Shown in pieces: positions 17,977-31,462 of a stretch of 64,000 nt of DNA. The stretch covers positions 11,966,001 through 12,030,000 of the forward strand of contig CAVNZM010000004.1 of NCBI GenBank assembly GCA_963693365.1, written 5' to 3'. Each line of letters begins with the position of its first letter. The first letter of the stretch is position 1. The stretch is from Amoebidium appalachense. Its lineage: Eukaryota > Ichthyosporea. Under the pieces are notes generated by a model, which had not been told where the DNA came from, did not search any database, and worked only from the letters and a program-made list of their open reading frames with translations. The position numbers and the translations under genes were made by a program.

Positions 17977-18898
17977 CATACAGACGTGCCCAGTAGATGT
18001 CACATTTCAAACTTCTTCCCTTCTTCTGATCCTCACTGCTCGCGGTTTATATACCTGCAGGAAGATAAATTGCGAGCAAAAGTCAGAACACATGCTCTTG
18101 CACGTTCAACCATGCTCCCTAACCCATCTCTGTGTGTATACTGACCCGACCCTACTATGTGTTTTTCAATATGCAGGGTGAGGCACCCACCCCCAAGCCT
18201 GCATGTAATGATGACACCTTTGATGAATTTGGGGCCCCAGGCAGGTATGCATAATTAGCTGCCAGCATGCGCTTGCAACATCCCTGCATCTCCCTCTCCC
18301 CCCCCCCCCCCCCCTCCCCCTCCCCCCCCCCCTCACCTTCTACACACACGCCAACCCTGACGTACATGTGGCACACCTTTTACCCATATTCCATGGTTAG
18401 CATGGGGGGATAGTCCGATTTTCATTTGAGAGACATGTAGGTACTAGATGATGGTACAAGGGGACAAAAAGGGATGGGGAGGGCGGAAAGCATGGAGGAG
18501 AGGGAGGAGGGAGGGAAAGGAGGTGGGGTGTGTCTGGGTCATGTTAGGATACACCAATCGACAACAAGATTATTGATCAGATAACTGATGCCTCTGATTT
18601 GCCCCCCCCCCCCCCCCCCCCCCTCCCCCCCCCCCCCGGCGGGCAAAAAAAAAAACAACAAAAAAACAAAAACAAAAAAAAAACACCACTGTTACATCCT
18701 GCAGCATACCCGACACAGCAGATGAAGCAAACAGGCAGATGGGACGGCAGGTCAAGGTGGGTCGGGTGGGCACTTGCAGGTGGGGGGCGCCGGGGGGGGG
18801 GGGGGGGGGGAGGGGGGGGAGGGGGGGCTGCGGATTGGGGAGAAGGAAGAGCGGCATGGGCCTCCCTTGAAAACGAAGAGAGACAAGGGTGTCCCTTG

Positions 18899-18979
<81 letters not shown>

Positions 18980-20705
18980 ATGTGGTGGGTGGGAGAAGGG
19001 GTGGGTGGGTGGGGGGAAGGGGGGGGGAAGGATTTGGCCCTTTGAAAGTGATGAGCAAGGTGAATGCTGATGGTTGTGGTGGTAGGAAGGGGTTGGGGGG
19101 GGGGGGGGGGGGGGGGAGAAAGCAAAAATGAAGATCGTTTGAAAGGCATTGCACAGGCCTCAGCTGACATGCAGCCAACCAGATGACACCACGGCGACTA
19201 GTGCGCCAATCACTAGGGGGCCAGTTTGAGGCCTCACCCACCTGTGTGGTCGGCAAGGGTCTTGCCTACAATCTCAGAATGCCCACTAGGGTGCGCACTA
19301 AGGTTGTTACCGCTACAACCGCCGGTGTTGATCGTATGCCCCCCCCCCCCCCCCCCCCCTCTCCTTCTCCCCCCCCTTCCCACCCACCCACCCCCCTTCT
19401 CCCTCCCTTCTCCCTCCCTCCCTCTTCTTCCCCAGTCCCACATGCACAAAAAGGCACCCATACCTAGCTGCCTCTATTCCCACCCCCACTGACCCTTCTC
19501 GAAGTTCCTATTCCTTATTTCCGCTAATGTATATGATTCTCACCATGTTCACCAACCTCCCTGCCCCTCACCCTAAGATAAAAAAAAGAAAAGAAAAGAA
19601 AAAAAGAAAAGAAAGGGGGGAGGGGGAGGGGGGAATCCAACACAAGCTCGACATGGCATCTTTAGATCTCTGGGATGAAACTTCCGCAAATGACCATGAA
19701 CCCCAGTCTGCTTACCTCCTTCCCCATCGAGCCCCTCTGGGAGTGGCTTCGTGAAAGGAAACAAGCGTGATAAACGGTGCTTTGTGTTTTCCTGGGTCTC
19801 GTCCCCTCCCCTCTCTCCCCCTCCCCCCTCCCCCCCCCCCCCCCCCCACACACACACACCCCTCTTTTGTCTTTTGTATACCCTTATGGAGCACCAACGT
19901 CAAAGCCATCACTTCCCTTTTTACATCGATTAAATGACAGGGTGCAAACAAGGAAGGCAGGAAACGGGCAAAGGAAGCAGGGAGTAAAGAAAGAGGGGAC
20001 AGGGAGAGAGTTGAGCAAGAAGAAATTAGCAGGTGGTGGGCAGTGTTGCAGTGAACTGGAGATCCACGGGGAGCGGGGGAGGGGGGAGAACGGGGGGAGG
20101 GGGGGGGGGGGGGGGGATGTGAGGTATGGTTGTGATGTAATGCCAACAGTGAATTGTTTCTGCAGTTGCTGCCGTGCTAGGCAGTGGGGTGGGTGCACAG
20201 CTACAGGCACTAGTCAGGGGCTACCTGACCCGCCAGGCATACACAAGCAGACGGGCTACAGAGCTTAAACGAACAATCACGGTGGGTGGTGCTTTTCCTG
20301 CTTGCCTTAGCATATAGGATGAAGATTTGGGGGAGTGGGTGGGTGTGGGGGGGGGGGGGGGGGGGGGGGGGAGGAGGGGGAGGGAGCGAGGGAAAAATGG
20401 GGGGGGGGGGGGGGAGATGGTTAGGGTCTTTGGGAGCACACAGATCAGAACAGGCACACCATTTTGGGCTGGTACCTGTCACGTGGGGCATGGGCATAGG
20501 CATAGGCAACTATCAGCTCGGTTGTGATTGCCGGTGCACACACAGGACGATTGGGGAGAACGTTGCTTACTTTCCCCCCTCCCCCTCCCCCCCCCCCCCC
20601 CCCCCCCCCCCCCCCTTCGGCGCAAAAAAAAATTAAAATACTCTGCATCAAGTTATGCTCGTGAGTGTGAACTTCCTACTCTGTAAATCATTCTCAACCC
20701 CCCCT

Positions 20706-20794
<89 letters not shown>

Positions 20795-20872
20795 ATTCGT
20801 TGGCGTTTATTGGGGACAATTCATGCCCGCCCACCAGTGCACTTGAGAAGCAGGTTGCATCTCAGGTATGAT

Positions 20873-20908
<36 letters not shown>

Positions 20909-21596
20909 AAAAAGAAAAAAAAATAAAAAAATTGCCCAGATCCAAGCCGCTGTTTCTCCACATAAAATCGCAGTACGAGTCAGACGAAGTGGGTAATAGA
21001 CATTGTCCGTCCTGAACCTTACTACAAATGCACCTGGATACTGCCAAGCGACACCGCGAGAACCTTTTGAAGTTTGTTTGGGAAGTTGACTTCTTACTAA
21101 ATGACACATATTGGCTGGATTCCAAAAACATTGCAGGCGAAGCGCCAGGTCCAAAACAAGATGTTCTTGGCACTCAGCACTATGGATCCGAACCTGATTT
21201 TTTTCAAACATTCAAAATTAGTAGGGTTAGGCAAGGCTGGTGGCAAATCTTTGGAAACTTAAATAACTCTCAGCGAGGCTCGCAGGCTATCCATGAAGAT
21301 ACCCATAGTGTCACGTTTGGATAGACGAGAATATCTCGGTGGTCCCTGTGGGTTTAAACGGCGGTTTTGAGACATGGTTGCCCTTGGGCAGATCCCGACA
21401 AAGTCATCAAACTACTGAGATATTGGAATTCGACTGGCATCAAGTAGTTTCTTCCTTTTTTTCTTTTCTACCTCGTGTTTTCTTTCTAGAGCCCAGCAGA
21501 CCTGGGGCTCCATAATGCCTTCCCCCCTCCCCCTACCTCCCCCCTCCCTCCCCCCATCCCCCACCACCACCCCCACCACACACACACACACACACG

Positions 21597-21667
<71 letters not shown>

Positions 21668-21840
21668 AGACACACAGACACCCGCGATACCCAACAAGGA
21701 CACACACAGACACAGACACCCATCCGTACCGGCACACACACTTTCATGCACCTGTCTAAGGTTATACCATGCCGGTCGACACTTTTTCTTTTGGTGAACT
21801 AAACAGGAACAGGCAGCATGCAGTCCAATGGAAAGGGGGT

Positions 21841-21879
<39 letters not shown>

Positions 21880-22659
21880 GAGGGGGGGGGGGAGGTCAGG
21901 ACAAGGGAGTGGCAGTGATGGTGGGACCCAAGTAAACGACTGATGGCATAGCTCAGTTCTACTCTATGACACCTACATATGATGCCCCACCCCTCTCCCT
22001 CTCCCCCCTCCTCCTCCCCTCTCCTATTCATTATTTTTTCACTAACCCCCCCCCCCCCCCCCCCTGCAGTTGCAGACAGCCCGTGCCGACTTCCACCAGT
22101 TGATGGTGTCTGGCCCTGTGGCCGAACGCATGAGGGCAATAGCACTTACACGGGAATACAACAGAAAATACATGAAGGTAAGACTTTGTGGTGCGGGCAT
22201 GATACGATTATGAGAGCTTGGGGATGAAACGTCCAAGGCAAGCATGCAGCGCTACACGAAGAGGTGGTTATGGTAGAGGGTTTGCTTGGTGGTTTGTTGA
22301 GGGGGTGGGGTGGGGGGCGAGGGGGGATGCTAATTTGAAAGGGTCAGTGCATGTCTGACTGTGGGGTGTATGCAGCCACAGGCCACGAGGAGGAGATTGA
22401 GCATGGGCCCGGCACAGAAGTCTGCGGAATATCCTCCCATGACCACTGCGTGCATGCATTTGGGCCTGTGTGTGTTCATATTGTGCTTGGGCATGCATGG
22501 GTGTGTTCCTTGGTTGGAGTGGTAGACACAGGTGCACATGTATCGTGTTTGCATTGGCATCGAAGCACGGGGAAAGAACTTTGACGGCCGTTGGGTGGAC
22601 AAAGCGGGGGGAAAGGCCATAGCAAACCTAAGGGGAGGGAAGTGGAGGGAGGGGTGTGT

Positions 22660-22715
<56 letters not shown>

Positions 22716-22926
22716 TACATGCAGAGATTTTAAGAGGCTGGGGAGAGACCACGGTTATCTTTTGCCGGTGTGTTGCTTCTGTCTTGTGCCTATGTAGTCG
22801 GCCCAACCACCCTGCATGCACTCCTTAACTCCCACACGGCAGACACTACCGGCAGGTCTCTGCGCTCGTCGGCCTCAGGGTAACCCCCCCCCCCCCAAAA
22901 AAAAAAAAAAACGTGTGCGTGCACGT

Positions 22927-22963
<37 letters not shown>

Positions 22964-23050
22964 CACACGCACACACACACACACCATCACCACCGCCGCC
23001 CACACACACACACACACACACACACACCATCACCATCACCACCGCCGCCG

Positions 23051-23089
<39 letters not shown>

Positions 23090-23680
23090 CACATACATAC
23101 ATACATACATACGCACGCATACATATGCGCACACACAAGTATCTGCAAGTGCGATCATTTGTTTCCTGTGTTTCGTCTTAGCCTACAGATTTGAGCATGT
23201 ATATGGGTGACTGCAAATCAAACGGTTGCTTTTTTTTTTTTTTTGCTGTCGTGCGCACAGTATCTCAGGAAAGGACTGTGTGTACTTGTCAAGTTGATAT
23301 TGCATCACTGTTTACGGTTTGGATGGATAGGGAGGGGAGTAGGAGCAACTGGGAGAGGGGAAAGACGAGGTGGGACACAGAGGTCCCAGGTTTGGGCTGC
23401 ATGTTTGCCTTTACGCCTTTATCACAACAACACTTATAGACCGCAGTGTCGCAACCCCCTCCCCTAGAGCCTCCCCCCCCTCCCCCCCCCCCCCCTCCCC
23501 CTCTCCCTCCCTCTATTCCGTCTCCCCCTTAATATTTACTCCCCTCGTTGGAACAGGGGCACCCGTGCACCGCTCAAGGACATGAAGAACAGTCAGCCAA
23601 CAACCACAGCTGCAAAGGCAAAACGGCAGGTCCCCAGCAGGCAGGCAAAGAGCTCGGTCCCCCCTGCCATCATCGAATGA
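16493..23680 (+). CDS. IQ-motif protein, multi-exon, function unknown
   Basis: Exons 16493-16703, 17230-17302, 17702-17753, 18177-18244, 18705-18750, 19666-19766, 19941-20032, 20166-20281, 20794-20865, 22070-22177, 22376-22469 (weakest), 22798-22879 and 23557-23680 (stop TGA) join without a phase conflict into 412 residues. The start is the first ATG after an in-frame stop, in context CAACATGG. An IQ-type calmodulin-binding motif, [14 protein letters not shown], is in exon 8. Before it come a Trp-rich helix ([14 protein letters not shown]) and a basic stretch; after it a helical segment ([14 protein letters not shown]) and a basic, Ser/Thr-rich tail ending VPPAIIE. The N-terminal region is acidic with little complexity. 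I do not recognise the family; calmodulin or myosin-light-chain binding is inferred from the motif alone. The 19766 donor (GTGATA) is non-consensus. Confidence 0.72.
17362..17451. repeat. (CA)n microsatellite in IQ gene intron 2
   Basis: About 90 bp of CA dinucleotides, preceded by poly-C at 17317-17340 that starts 14 nt after the donor at 17303. Confidence 0.95.
17895..17973. repeat. (CA)n microsatellite in IQ gene intron 3
   Basis: About 79 bp of CA dinucleotides. Confidence 0.95.
18901..18977. repeat. (GT)n microsatellite in IQ gene intron 5
   Basis: About 77 bp of GT dinucleotides followed by G-rich sequence to 19117. The intron (18751-19665) also has C-runs near 19340. Confidence 0.95.
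20707..20793. repeat. (CA)n array ending in a splice acceptor
   Basis: About 86 bp of CA dinucleotides whose last CA plus G forms the AG used before the exon at 20794. There is no pyrimidine tract between the array and the exon. Confidence 0.9.
20874..22069. other. Long IQ gene intron with simple repeats
   Basis: Poly-C then A-rich sequence (20875-20937), about 480 bp of normal-complexity sequence with open frames but no recognisable domain, (CA)n at 21600-21662, poly-G at 21840-21878 and poly-C just before the next acceptor (22047-22064). Confidence 0.7.
22918..23130. repeat. CA-rich and CAC-rich repeat
   Basis: Alternating (CA)n and (ACC)n blocks in the last IQ gene intron, after a C-run and A-run at 22884-22911. 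Confidence 0.9.
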
Positions 23681-25178
23681 ACAGCACAATCACAATACGC
23701 ATCAGGAGGAGACATGTGGGTCATCAGCAACCGAGGGCTTGGTTTTGGGGAGGAAGAGAAGTGGAGTGGGGGGGGGGGGGAAGAGGGGGGGGGGGGGGGG
23801 GTTGACCCGTATTGATGGCATTAGTAAGTAACAAAAATATCCAAAACAGAAATACGGGCTAATGGTGTGAACACTTGTACATGGGAATTATAGTTGGAAG
23901 CAATATGGCGAGTCTAATACTCTGTACCACTGCCCTCTGCTCTTCGGCGGCTGGGAAGGGGGAGGGGAGAGGGGGGGGGGAGGGGGGAGAGACAGAGAGG
24001 GAGAGGGAGAGAGAGATGGGGGGGGGGGGCGGGGGGAGGGCTGTTTTTGGTATTTTTGCTGCAATTGTCCTACTGTGTGCATGTGATATATGTATACGGG
24101 ATTGATTTGGCAAGCTCTAGGCAGCTTCCCACTCCCCGACCGACCGTGATGCAACACACGGAAGCACAGTCTTTACGTCCTGATGTTTGGGTGGTTATGT
24201 ACATGTACAACGGGTGGCTGTTTATTTGGAATCACCTGTGTTTCTGCATCGAAAGAAGTTGTGTGTGTGTACAGCTCGTTTTTTATTTAGTTAGGTTGGG
24301 GACAATATGGGAAAGTGTTTCGTACGTGCACGTGGCTGCCCGTACGCGTAGCGTATATACGTGTATATGGTAAATTTATCCAACTGCTGTCAACCACATG
24401 TACAATCGTTATATTTCGTTTTCGTCCGTCCGTACCCCCCCCCTCCCCGCCTCGGGCCACGCATGCAACCCCTCCCCGGCCACAGAAACACACATTCATA
24501 CCCACACGTGTACACGCGTGTCTGCGCATGTACGCACCCATGGCCAAACAGGCTTCCGCTCATGCCCCAAACTGTGTGATGTAAAGGCGCACACATTTGC
24601 ATACCACAGCAGAGCTGGCTTGACCTTCAACTCATATTCAATGTTTCGGAGTGCATGGCCGGCATGCCCTTTGAACACAGCACGATTGCCCGTATGTTTA
24701 CGAACACTAGGATTCAAATCATCTACTACTTACGGTGCATGCCCATCTCATATCACCGTGATGTGTATATGGTTTCAATGTGTTGACAGGTGTTGGTAAC
24801 TCCTTTCGGACGTTTAGAATCAAGTTTTGCACTGTCTTAAATTCTACCTAGACTCTGTATCTAAGCTTAGCCTACCAAAGAAATCAAGTAATAAATCACT
24901 TTCCATGGGCTATGTACAGGGTATTTTGAACCTACTGTCTGTGTACAAATGAACATACTGCAACTAAGTTGGTCATTACACAAGCTTTTCTGCACACGGG
25001 CCGGAATCAGATCTATGAAAGTGTCGACTATCGGGACGTGTGTGTCTGTGTGTGTATATGTATGTGTGTGTGAGTGTGTATGTGTGTAAGGGTGTGTGTC
25101 TGTGTGTGTGCGTGTGTGTGTGATTACACTGTACCAGTGTGTCCGTGTGCATGCATGTGCACATGTGTCAAGCTATGA
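23681..25178. other. Convergent intergenic region
   Basis: Lies between the 3' ends of the + strand IQ gene and the - strand coiled-coil gene. It contains G-rich tracts (23764-23802, 23958-24042) and unique sequence. No coding frame or RNA gene is supported. Confidence 0.65.
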
Positions 25179-25551
25179 TCACACGGGAACGAATGCATCC
25201 ATCTGGCGTGCATGGCGCAGTATAGAGGTGGTGACTGCTGCCGCCAATATGAACCCCAGCAGCAGGGCAGGGCCCTTGGGGTTTGGCCGCAGCCTGCGCT
25301 CAACCATAGGCACCACACGGTCATACAGCTTGAGCGGGCATGCCTGCACATGTGTATGTGTGTGGGTGTGTGTGTGTGTATTTTTCTTATTTTTTATTTT
25401 TTTATCTTTATTTTTTACTTTTATTTTTTTTTGGGGGGGGGGGGGGGAAGGGGTGATCGGATTAGGCTGAATACTCCAAATGCACATGCAATGCCATGAA
25501 TGCAGGTAGGTGCACAAGATTTAAGTGATGGGAGGCAGGGAGAGAGAGAGG

Positions 25552-25620
<69 letters not shown>

Positions 25621-27682
25621 GGATGGAGGGGGGGGGGGGGGGGGGGGGGGGGGGCGGTTGGAAGTGGTCGGATTAGACTGAATACTCCCTATACACAGCC
25701 CATGCAATGCCATGCATGCAGGTAGGTTACCGAGATTCAACTGATGGGAGGTGGGGAGGGGGGAAGTTGTGTGCGTGTTCGTGTGTGGTGGTGATGTGTG
25801 TGTGTGTGTGTGTGCGTGTGGTAAGGGGGGGAAAGGGGGGCGGGGGGGGGGGGGGGGGGGGGGGGGGGGCAATTCACACACGAAAGAGGATACAGTGAAA
25901 AGGGATAAAAAACGGGACAGGCACACAAACCCACCCACCTACCCACATGTCCCTCTCCCTCCCTCCCCTCTCCCCCCTCCCCACACACCCACCCACATGT
26001 CCCTCCACCCGCCCGCCCGCCCCCTCCCCACACACGCACCCACCTCTGCATAAGCGGCATCCACAGTAGCCTCCTTCACCATACCAGCCACATCAGCAAA
26101 CACCCGATCCAACACTTTGGCCATCTTAAGGGCTGCACCAGGCCCCACATCACCCCCCTCCCACAGTCTATCCATCTCCCCGTGCACCTTGCTGCGGTGT
26201 TCAAGTATCGCCCGTACCGACTGTTTCGTTTTTTGCTCTCGCTCGCTCATTTTCGCTGCGATTTGCTCCTTTTCCCATTGGAGATCCTCGCGATCGCTGC
26301 ATTTTGATTGGAGGATCTCGATCTGCTTGAGCCGGATGGCGCATTCCGCGCACTTTGTGTGGTGGTTGCTTGGGGTTTGCATTCGCACAGATGTGTTCCT
26401 AGGTGTCGGTTGCTGGGTGGGGGTTGTCGGGGTATTGTCTTCGACTCCTACATTTTCGAAAACCGAAGTTTTCGTTGTGGATTTATGGGGCGTGGAACAC
26501 GGGCTTTCGTTTCCTGCTTCATCTGTATCCGGTTTTGCCTGTGACCGCGTAGGTGTGTTTTCCGGTGTGACAATACTGAGATCCACAATGCTTGAACTGT
26601 CCGTATTTTTCGGAATTCCGGACGCCGCTGTTGCGGCCGACAGTTGCCTTGCGAGGTTTTCTTTCTCCGACTCCAAAGTCCACACGGAATCCTCCAGAAG
26701 AGAAATTCGCTCGGCCAACACCCGTCTTGCTTCCTCTTTTTCCTCATTTTCCTTCTTCAATCCTTCAATCTCCTCAGTGAGTCTCTCTTCTGTTCGTTTT
26801 GTGTTTCCCAATTCTCCTTCGTGTTTCTCTACATATGCGTCGTGCCGCTGTGTTTGTTCTTTCGCCTCCCTCTTCATTCTCTCTACCTCTTTCGTTTTCT
26901 CTGCAATTTCTCGTTTCAAATGCTCTACCGTGGTATTCACCTTCTCATATTCGTCTACAGACACATTCGCTTGCTTTTGCCCCGCCGATCCCGCTTTTAT
27001 TACACCTTGTAGCCGTTCGCACATTTCCGTTTTCTCCTGCAACAGCGCCTGAGTTCTCTCCACCCGCTCGCGCATTTCTATCAATTCTCTCTGCAGTGCG
27101 TTGATCGTTTCCTTTGCCATTCTCGTTTCCGCCTTCGATTTTTCCGCTTCGCCCGAGTATGCGTCCACCCGTTCCGTTAATGCGTCGATTTGTCGTTGCA
27201 GGGCGGCGTCTGCGCGTTTTTTGATGGTTGGGGAGAGTGCGATGTTGACTTGACACTCGAGAAGGGGGCTGCGTGAACGGGAGGCTGGGGTGGGGGGAGT
27301 TTTGCGGCCGCTTGGGGTTGTGCGTCCTAAATGGAATGAAGAGGGAGTCAGAGTATGCTGTGTGGGATTGCTAAGGGTAGAAGGAAGAAGAGAGTGGTGT
27401 GTGTTGGTTGTAGTGGTGACGAAAGGGATATCAAGATGGACATATGCAGCAGACAAAAGCAGCATATCACTCTGCATCTGCCGTGTGCAGGCCCATGGTC
27501 ATTGCAGCCTAGGGGCGGATCCAGAACACTCCTGAACACGGACCCCACCCCATCCAGATAGTGTCTTCCACTGTTGCTACCCACACAGTCTTACGATAAC
27601 GGTTTTGCAGGAATGTGCGCATTACAAGCACAAACACAGACACTACACATCCACATCCGTGTGCCTACACACGCACACACAC

Positions 27683-27727
<45 letters not shown>

Positions 27728-27887
27728 CATACAGCCACCGACCTGAGCCTGTGCCTTTGCCCTGTGGAGATTGGTTGGTGGCGACCATTTCCTCTGCAAG
27801 CGACATCTGTGTGGTAGATCTAGTGAGTGCCCACCCACAACACCCTCACCAGGAACGCTAAGCAAGGGAGTGTTTTTTTTTTTTTTT

Positions 27888-27918
<31 letters not shown>

Positions 27919-28170
27919 GGGGTCTGGACTGGTAAAAGGTTGCAGACAAAGCAGGTATGATACGAGGTGTTGGTGATCATCAGTAGGAACTAAGATAACT
28001 ATTTCATGACTGGATGGCAGCGTGAAAGCAGAAAAGGCCGATCGAGCTCACCCAGAAAAATACAAAGTAGCATGGACGCTCTCAAAGTAGATGAAATGGC
28101 AAAGTTTAGGGTATAGGTACACCACAAGTCGTCAGATAAACAACGCCAGATCTTAGAGTACATGTAAGAT

Positions 28171-28204
<34 letters not shown>

Positions 28205-28325
28205 CGTACGGGCACATTATGGTTGTTTGTTTTGTTGGTGAGCTCCCACAGGGCCAGACCCTGCTCCTCTAGCTCCTGCTCCTTGGCACTTAGCTTGCTC
28301 TGTGTGTGTGTGTGTGTGTGTCACA

Positions 28326-28389
<64 letters not shown>

Positions 28390-29243
28390 GGTTGTTGTTG
28401 TTGTTGTGGTGGTGGTGGGTGGGTAGGTGGGGGGAGGGGGTGGTTGGTTTGTTACTCAGTCATAACAGATTTGGGAGTGTTACAAAGTATGAGGCCTAAT
28501 AACTGGGCACACACGATGAAAACAAAAGTGTGTTATCGGATTGGGTAAAAGGGGAAAGAACCGTATATGGGATGTGCATGCATGCATGTGTGCGCGTACA
28601 CATGTGTGTTGTGTTTGGATGTTTGTGTGTTGTCTCCGCATATATGCATATGTGCGCATACTGCATGCATGCACGCATATGAGCGCGTGTGTGCAAACAT
28701 GCATGTGTGCGGATAGTTGTGCATGTCTGTGTGTGTGGTGCGCGCAGCTATGCACGTGCACACATATTTCCATGCATGCAGGTGTATGCTATGGATACAA
28801 ATATTTCCATGCATGCAGGTGTATGCTATGGATACAACTATGCACACATGCATGCATGCAAGCATCTGCGCAAGGACACACCTCAAGGTCCCTGCATGCC
28901 TGAGCCTGCACCTCCATGGCCCTGATGGTGTCCTCCAACTCTGCCTGCTGCATGTCCACCAGCTCACGTGTCTCCTTGAGCTCCTCACACAGGCTGGCCT
29001 TGTCCTCAATGAGGGCACGCAGTTTGCCCTGAAGCTGCTCTCGCTCGGCTTTGTTCCGATCCTATGTGTGTGCGTGTGTGCGCGTGCGCGGTTATGGAAA
29101 GAGGGGGAGAGGGGGGGGGGAGGGAAGAGAAAAAGGGTAAGAGGTGTATGTGATCATCAAAACAGGGTGGGTGTAAGGAATAGTTTTTGGGAGTTGAAGG
29201 GTTGGGCAGGCGGAGGAGTGAGGGGGTAGGTTTTTTTTTTTTT

Positions 29244-29289
<46 letters not shown>

Positions 29290-31147
29290 ACCCGTCAGCG
29301 TGCCTCCCACAGCACCAACGATAGACCTTGATCTAGCCCTACACCTTAAAGCAAGGTCCGTATCTACCATTTTAGCGTCTGGGCGGCGAGCCACTCTGGT
29401 GACGTCATTCTAGGCCTCTTTTTCACGCAGCCAATTAGGTGCCCAGAAAATCGTGGGGTGAGGGCAGGCTTTGTCCGATGTCGACATAAGTCAGCCTAGG
29501 TATTTGACACAAATTGATAATATCTACGGATTGGCCAGAGCCATGTGAGAAATGTGGCTCTCGGCTGACTGCTGCCCAGACGCTAAAATGGTAGATACGG
29601 AGGTTGGTTTAACCTAGTCCTATGCTTCCCGTGATACCCGCCTCCCCCCTCCCCCTCTCCCCACCACACACCCACACCCCCACACACACAAACACCCACA
29701 CACAAAACCTCCCACCACTGCCACCCACCCACCCTCTTTCCCGCTACACTCCCCACACCGGCCATGCATACAAAATGACGTCTTTTTTTGCCGTTGACAT
29801 ACTGCTGCCAAACATGTTCATCTGCCAGTCGGATTGCTATGGGAGCCAGTTAGAAAATGTCTGCTGCGCAGAAATCATGAATGGCTTATCATCGATCGTT
29901 TTGCAGCGAGAGCCCATGGGGTGGTGGTGGTGGTGGCGCGGGGGGGGGGGGGGGGGGGGGGGGGCTCGGATAAAAGATGCAAAACACAGTGTCAAGCACA
30001 GGCAGTCAGACACAGTCACAGACACGGCCCAAGCACACACCTGCAGCTGCTGGTACTCGTAGGCCAGGGCCTTGAGGTCTGCTGCCAGCCGGTCGGCCTT
30101 GGCCTCCACCTCCCTTTGCTGTGTCTGGCTGCTGGCAACCAGTGACAGTGCATCGGCAAGCTCACGCTGCATGCTGCCATACTGTGTGTGCGTGTGCGTG
30201 TGCGTGTGCGTGTGTGTGTGTTGGGGGGGGGGGGGGGGGGGGGGGGGGGATTGGAATTAGGCAGAAGGCTGTGATGGTGTGCGTACACTCGCACTATTTG
30301 ATTGCTACTAATCACACCGTCTACCTGCAGCATGCTGTGTGTGGAAGCAAAGCAAAACAAGTACAAGCAGATCACTTCTGTGTTCGTGTGTGTCCATGTT
30401 TGTGTTTTTGTGATTAGCCGTGCGCATCGTTTGGCGCCACATCTCTGCTTACCAAACACACACAGAATGAACGTTCACATCCGCAAGCGTAGTTGTGTGT
30501 GTGTGTAGCATGCCCTACACACACATGCACACATGCACGCACGCACGCACACGCACGCACACACACCACAACTACCACCACCACGAACGAGCCCTGCAAC
30601 CCGTGCATGCATGTGTGCATGTGTGTGTAGGGCATGCTACCTCCTCCGTGTACTGGTCAAAGTCCAGCAGGCGGTTCTTCAGTGCTCTGTTTTCTGACGT
30701 CAGCTCCTCGACCTTCTTCTGCATGGCTACATTCTCCTGCTCCTGAAACCCAAAAAATGTTACAACCCGAACTCTGGACGTACAGCTGCATAACTTTCCA
30801 CACCAACAGACTTGGGAGAGGTGAGGAGGGGGGGATGGGGGGGGGGGGGTGTCAGACCTTCACCCCCCCCCCCCCCCCCCCCCCCAACAAAAAAAAAAAA
30901 AAAAGAATTAAAGAAAAAGATGAAAATAATGAAGGGGTCTCCAACATGCTCTAACTAAGCATACTAACAGATGGCCGGTGCAGTTATCACTGTCAACAGA
31001 TTGGTGGTGATGCAATGAGTGGAAGGGCCAGATTCTTTGCTAAGTCTTGATCGGTAGGGACGGTATTTCCTTCCCGAGGGGTTTTTCCTTTTTTTTCTTT
31101 TCTTCTTCTTCTTCTTCTCTTTCTTTTCTTTTCTTTTCTTTTCTTTT

Positions 31148-31178
<31 letters not shown>

Positions 31179-31417
31179 GGGGGGGGGGGGGGGGGGATCA
31201 GACTCTTCTATGCCCCACCCCCCCACCCCCCTCTCTTTTCCCGGTCAGCCGATACAAAACCAACATCCAGAACTTCAGGCGAAACCACCAGCATGTCCAG
31301 AAGCTTTGTTGATGAGACATATCAAGGAAAGCAGGGAAAGCCACCCTAGAGATAACTGGAGGGATTGGGGATAGTCTTGTGTCTTGTGTCTTTGGTGGTG
31401 GTGGTGGTGGTGGTGGT

Positions 31418-31462
<45 letters not shown>

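Noticed and set aside
19175-19310. Possible IQ gene exon reading [17 protein letters not shown]
   Set aside because: It needs a phase that neither neighbouring exon supplies, while the exon at 19666 follows 18750 in phase.
21028-21324. 98-codon + frame in the long IQ gene intron
   Set aside because: No domain, no matching splice phase and no homology I recognise; kept only as unique intron sequence.
24398-24799. Overlapping frames on both strands in the convergent intergenic region
   Set aside because: Neither translation has a recognisable motif and both start in TG/CA-rich sequence.
26117-27052. Antisense open frame of 311 codons on the + strand
   Set aside because: Opposite the coiled-coil exon; its Ser/Phe/Cys-rich translation is what the complement of Glu/Lys-rich coiled coil gives.
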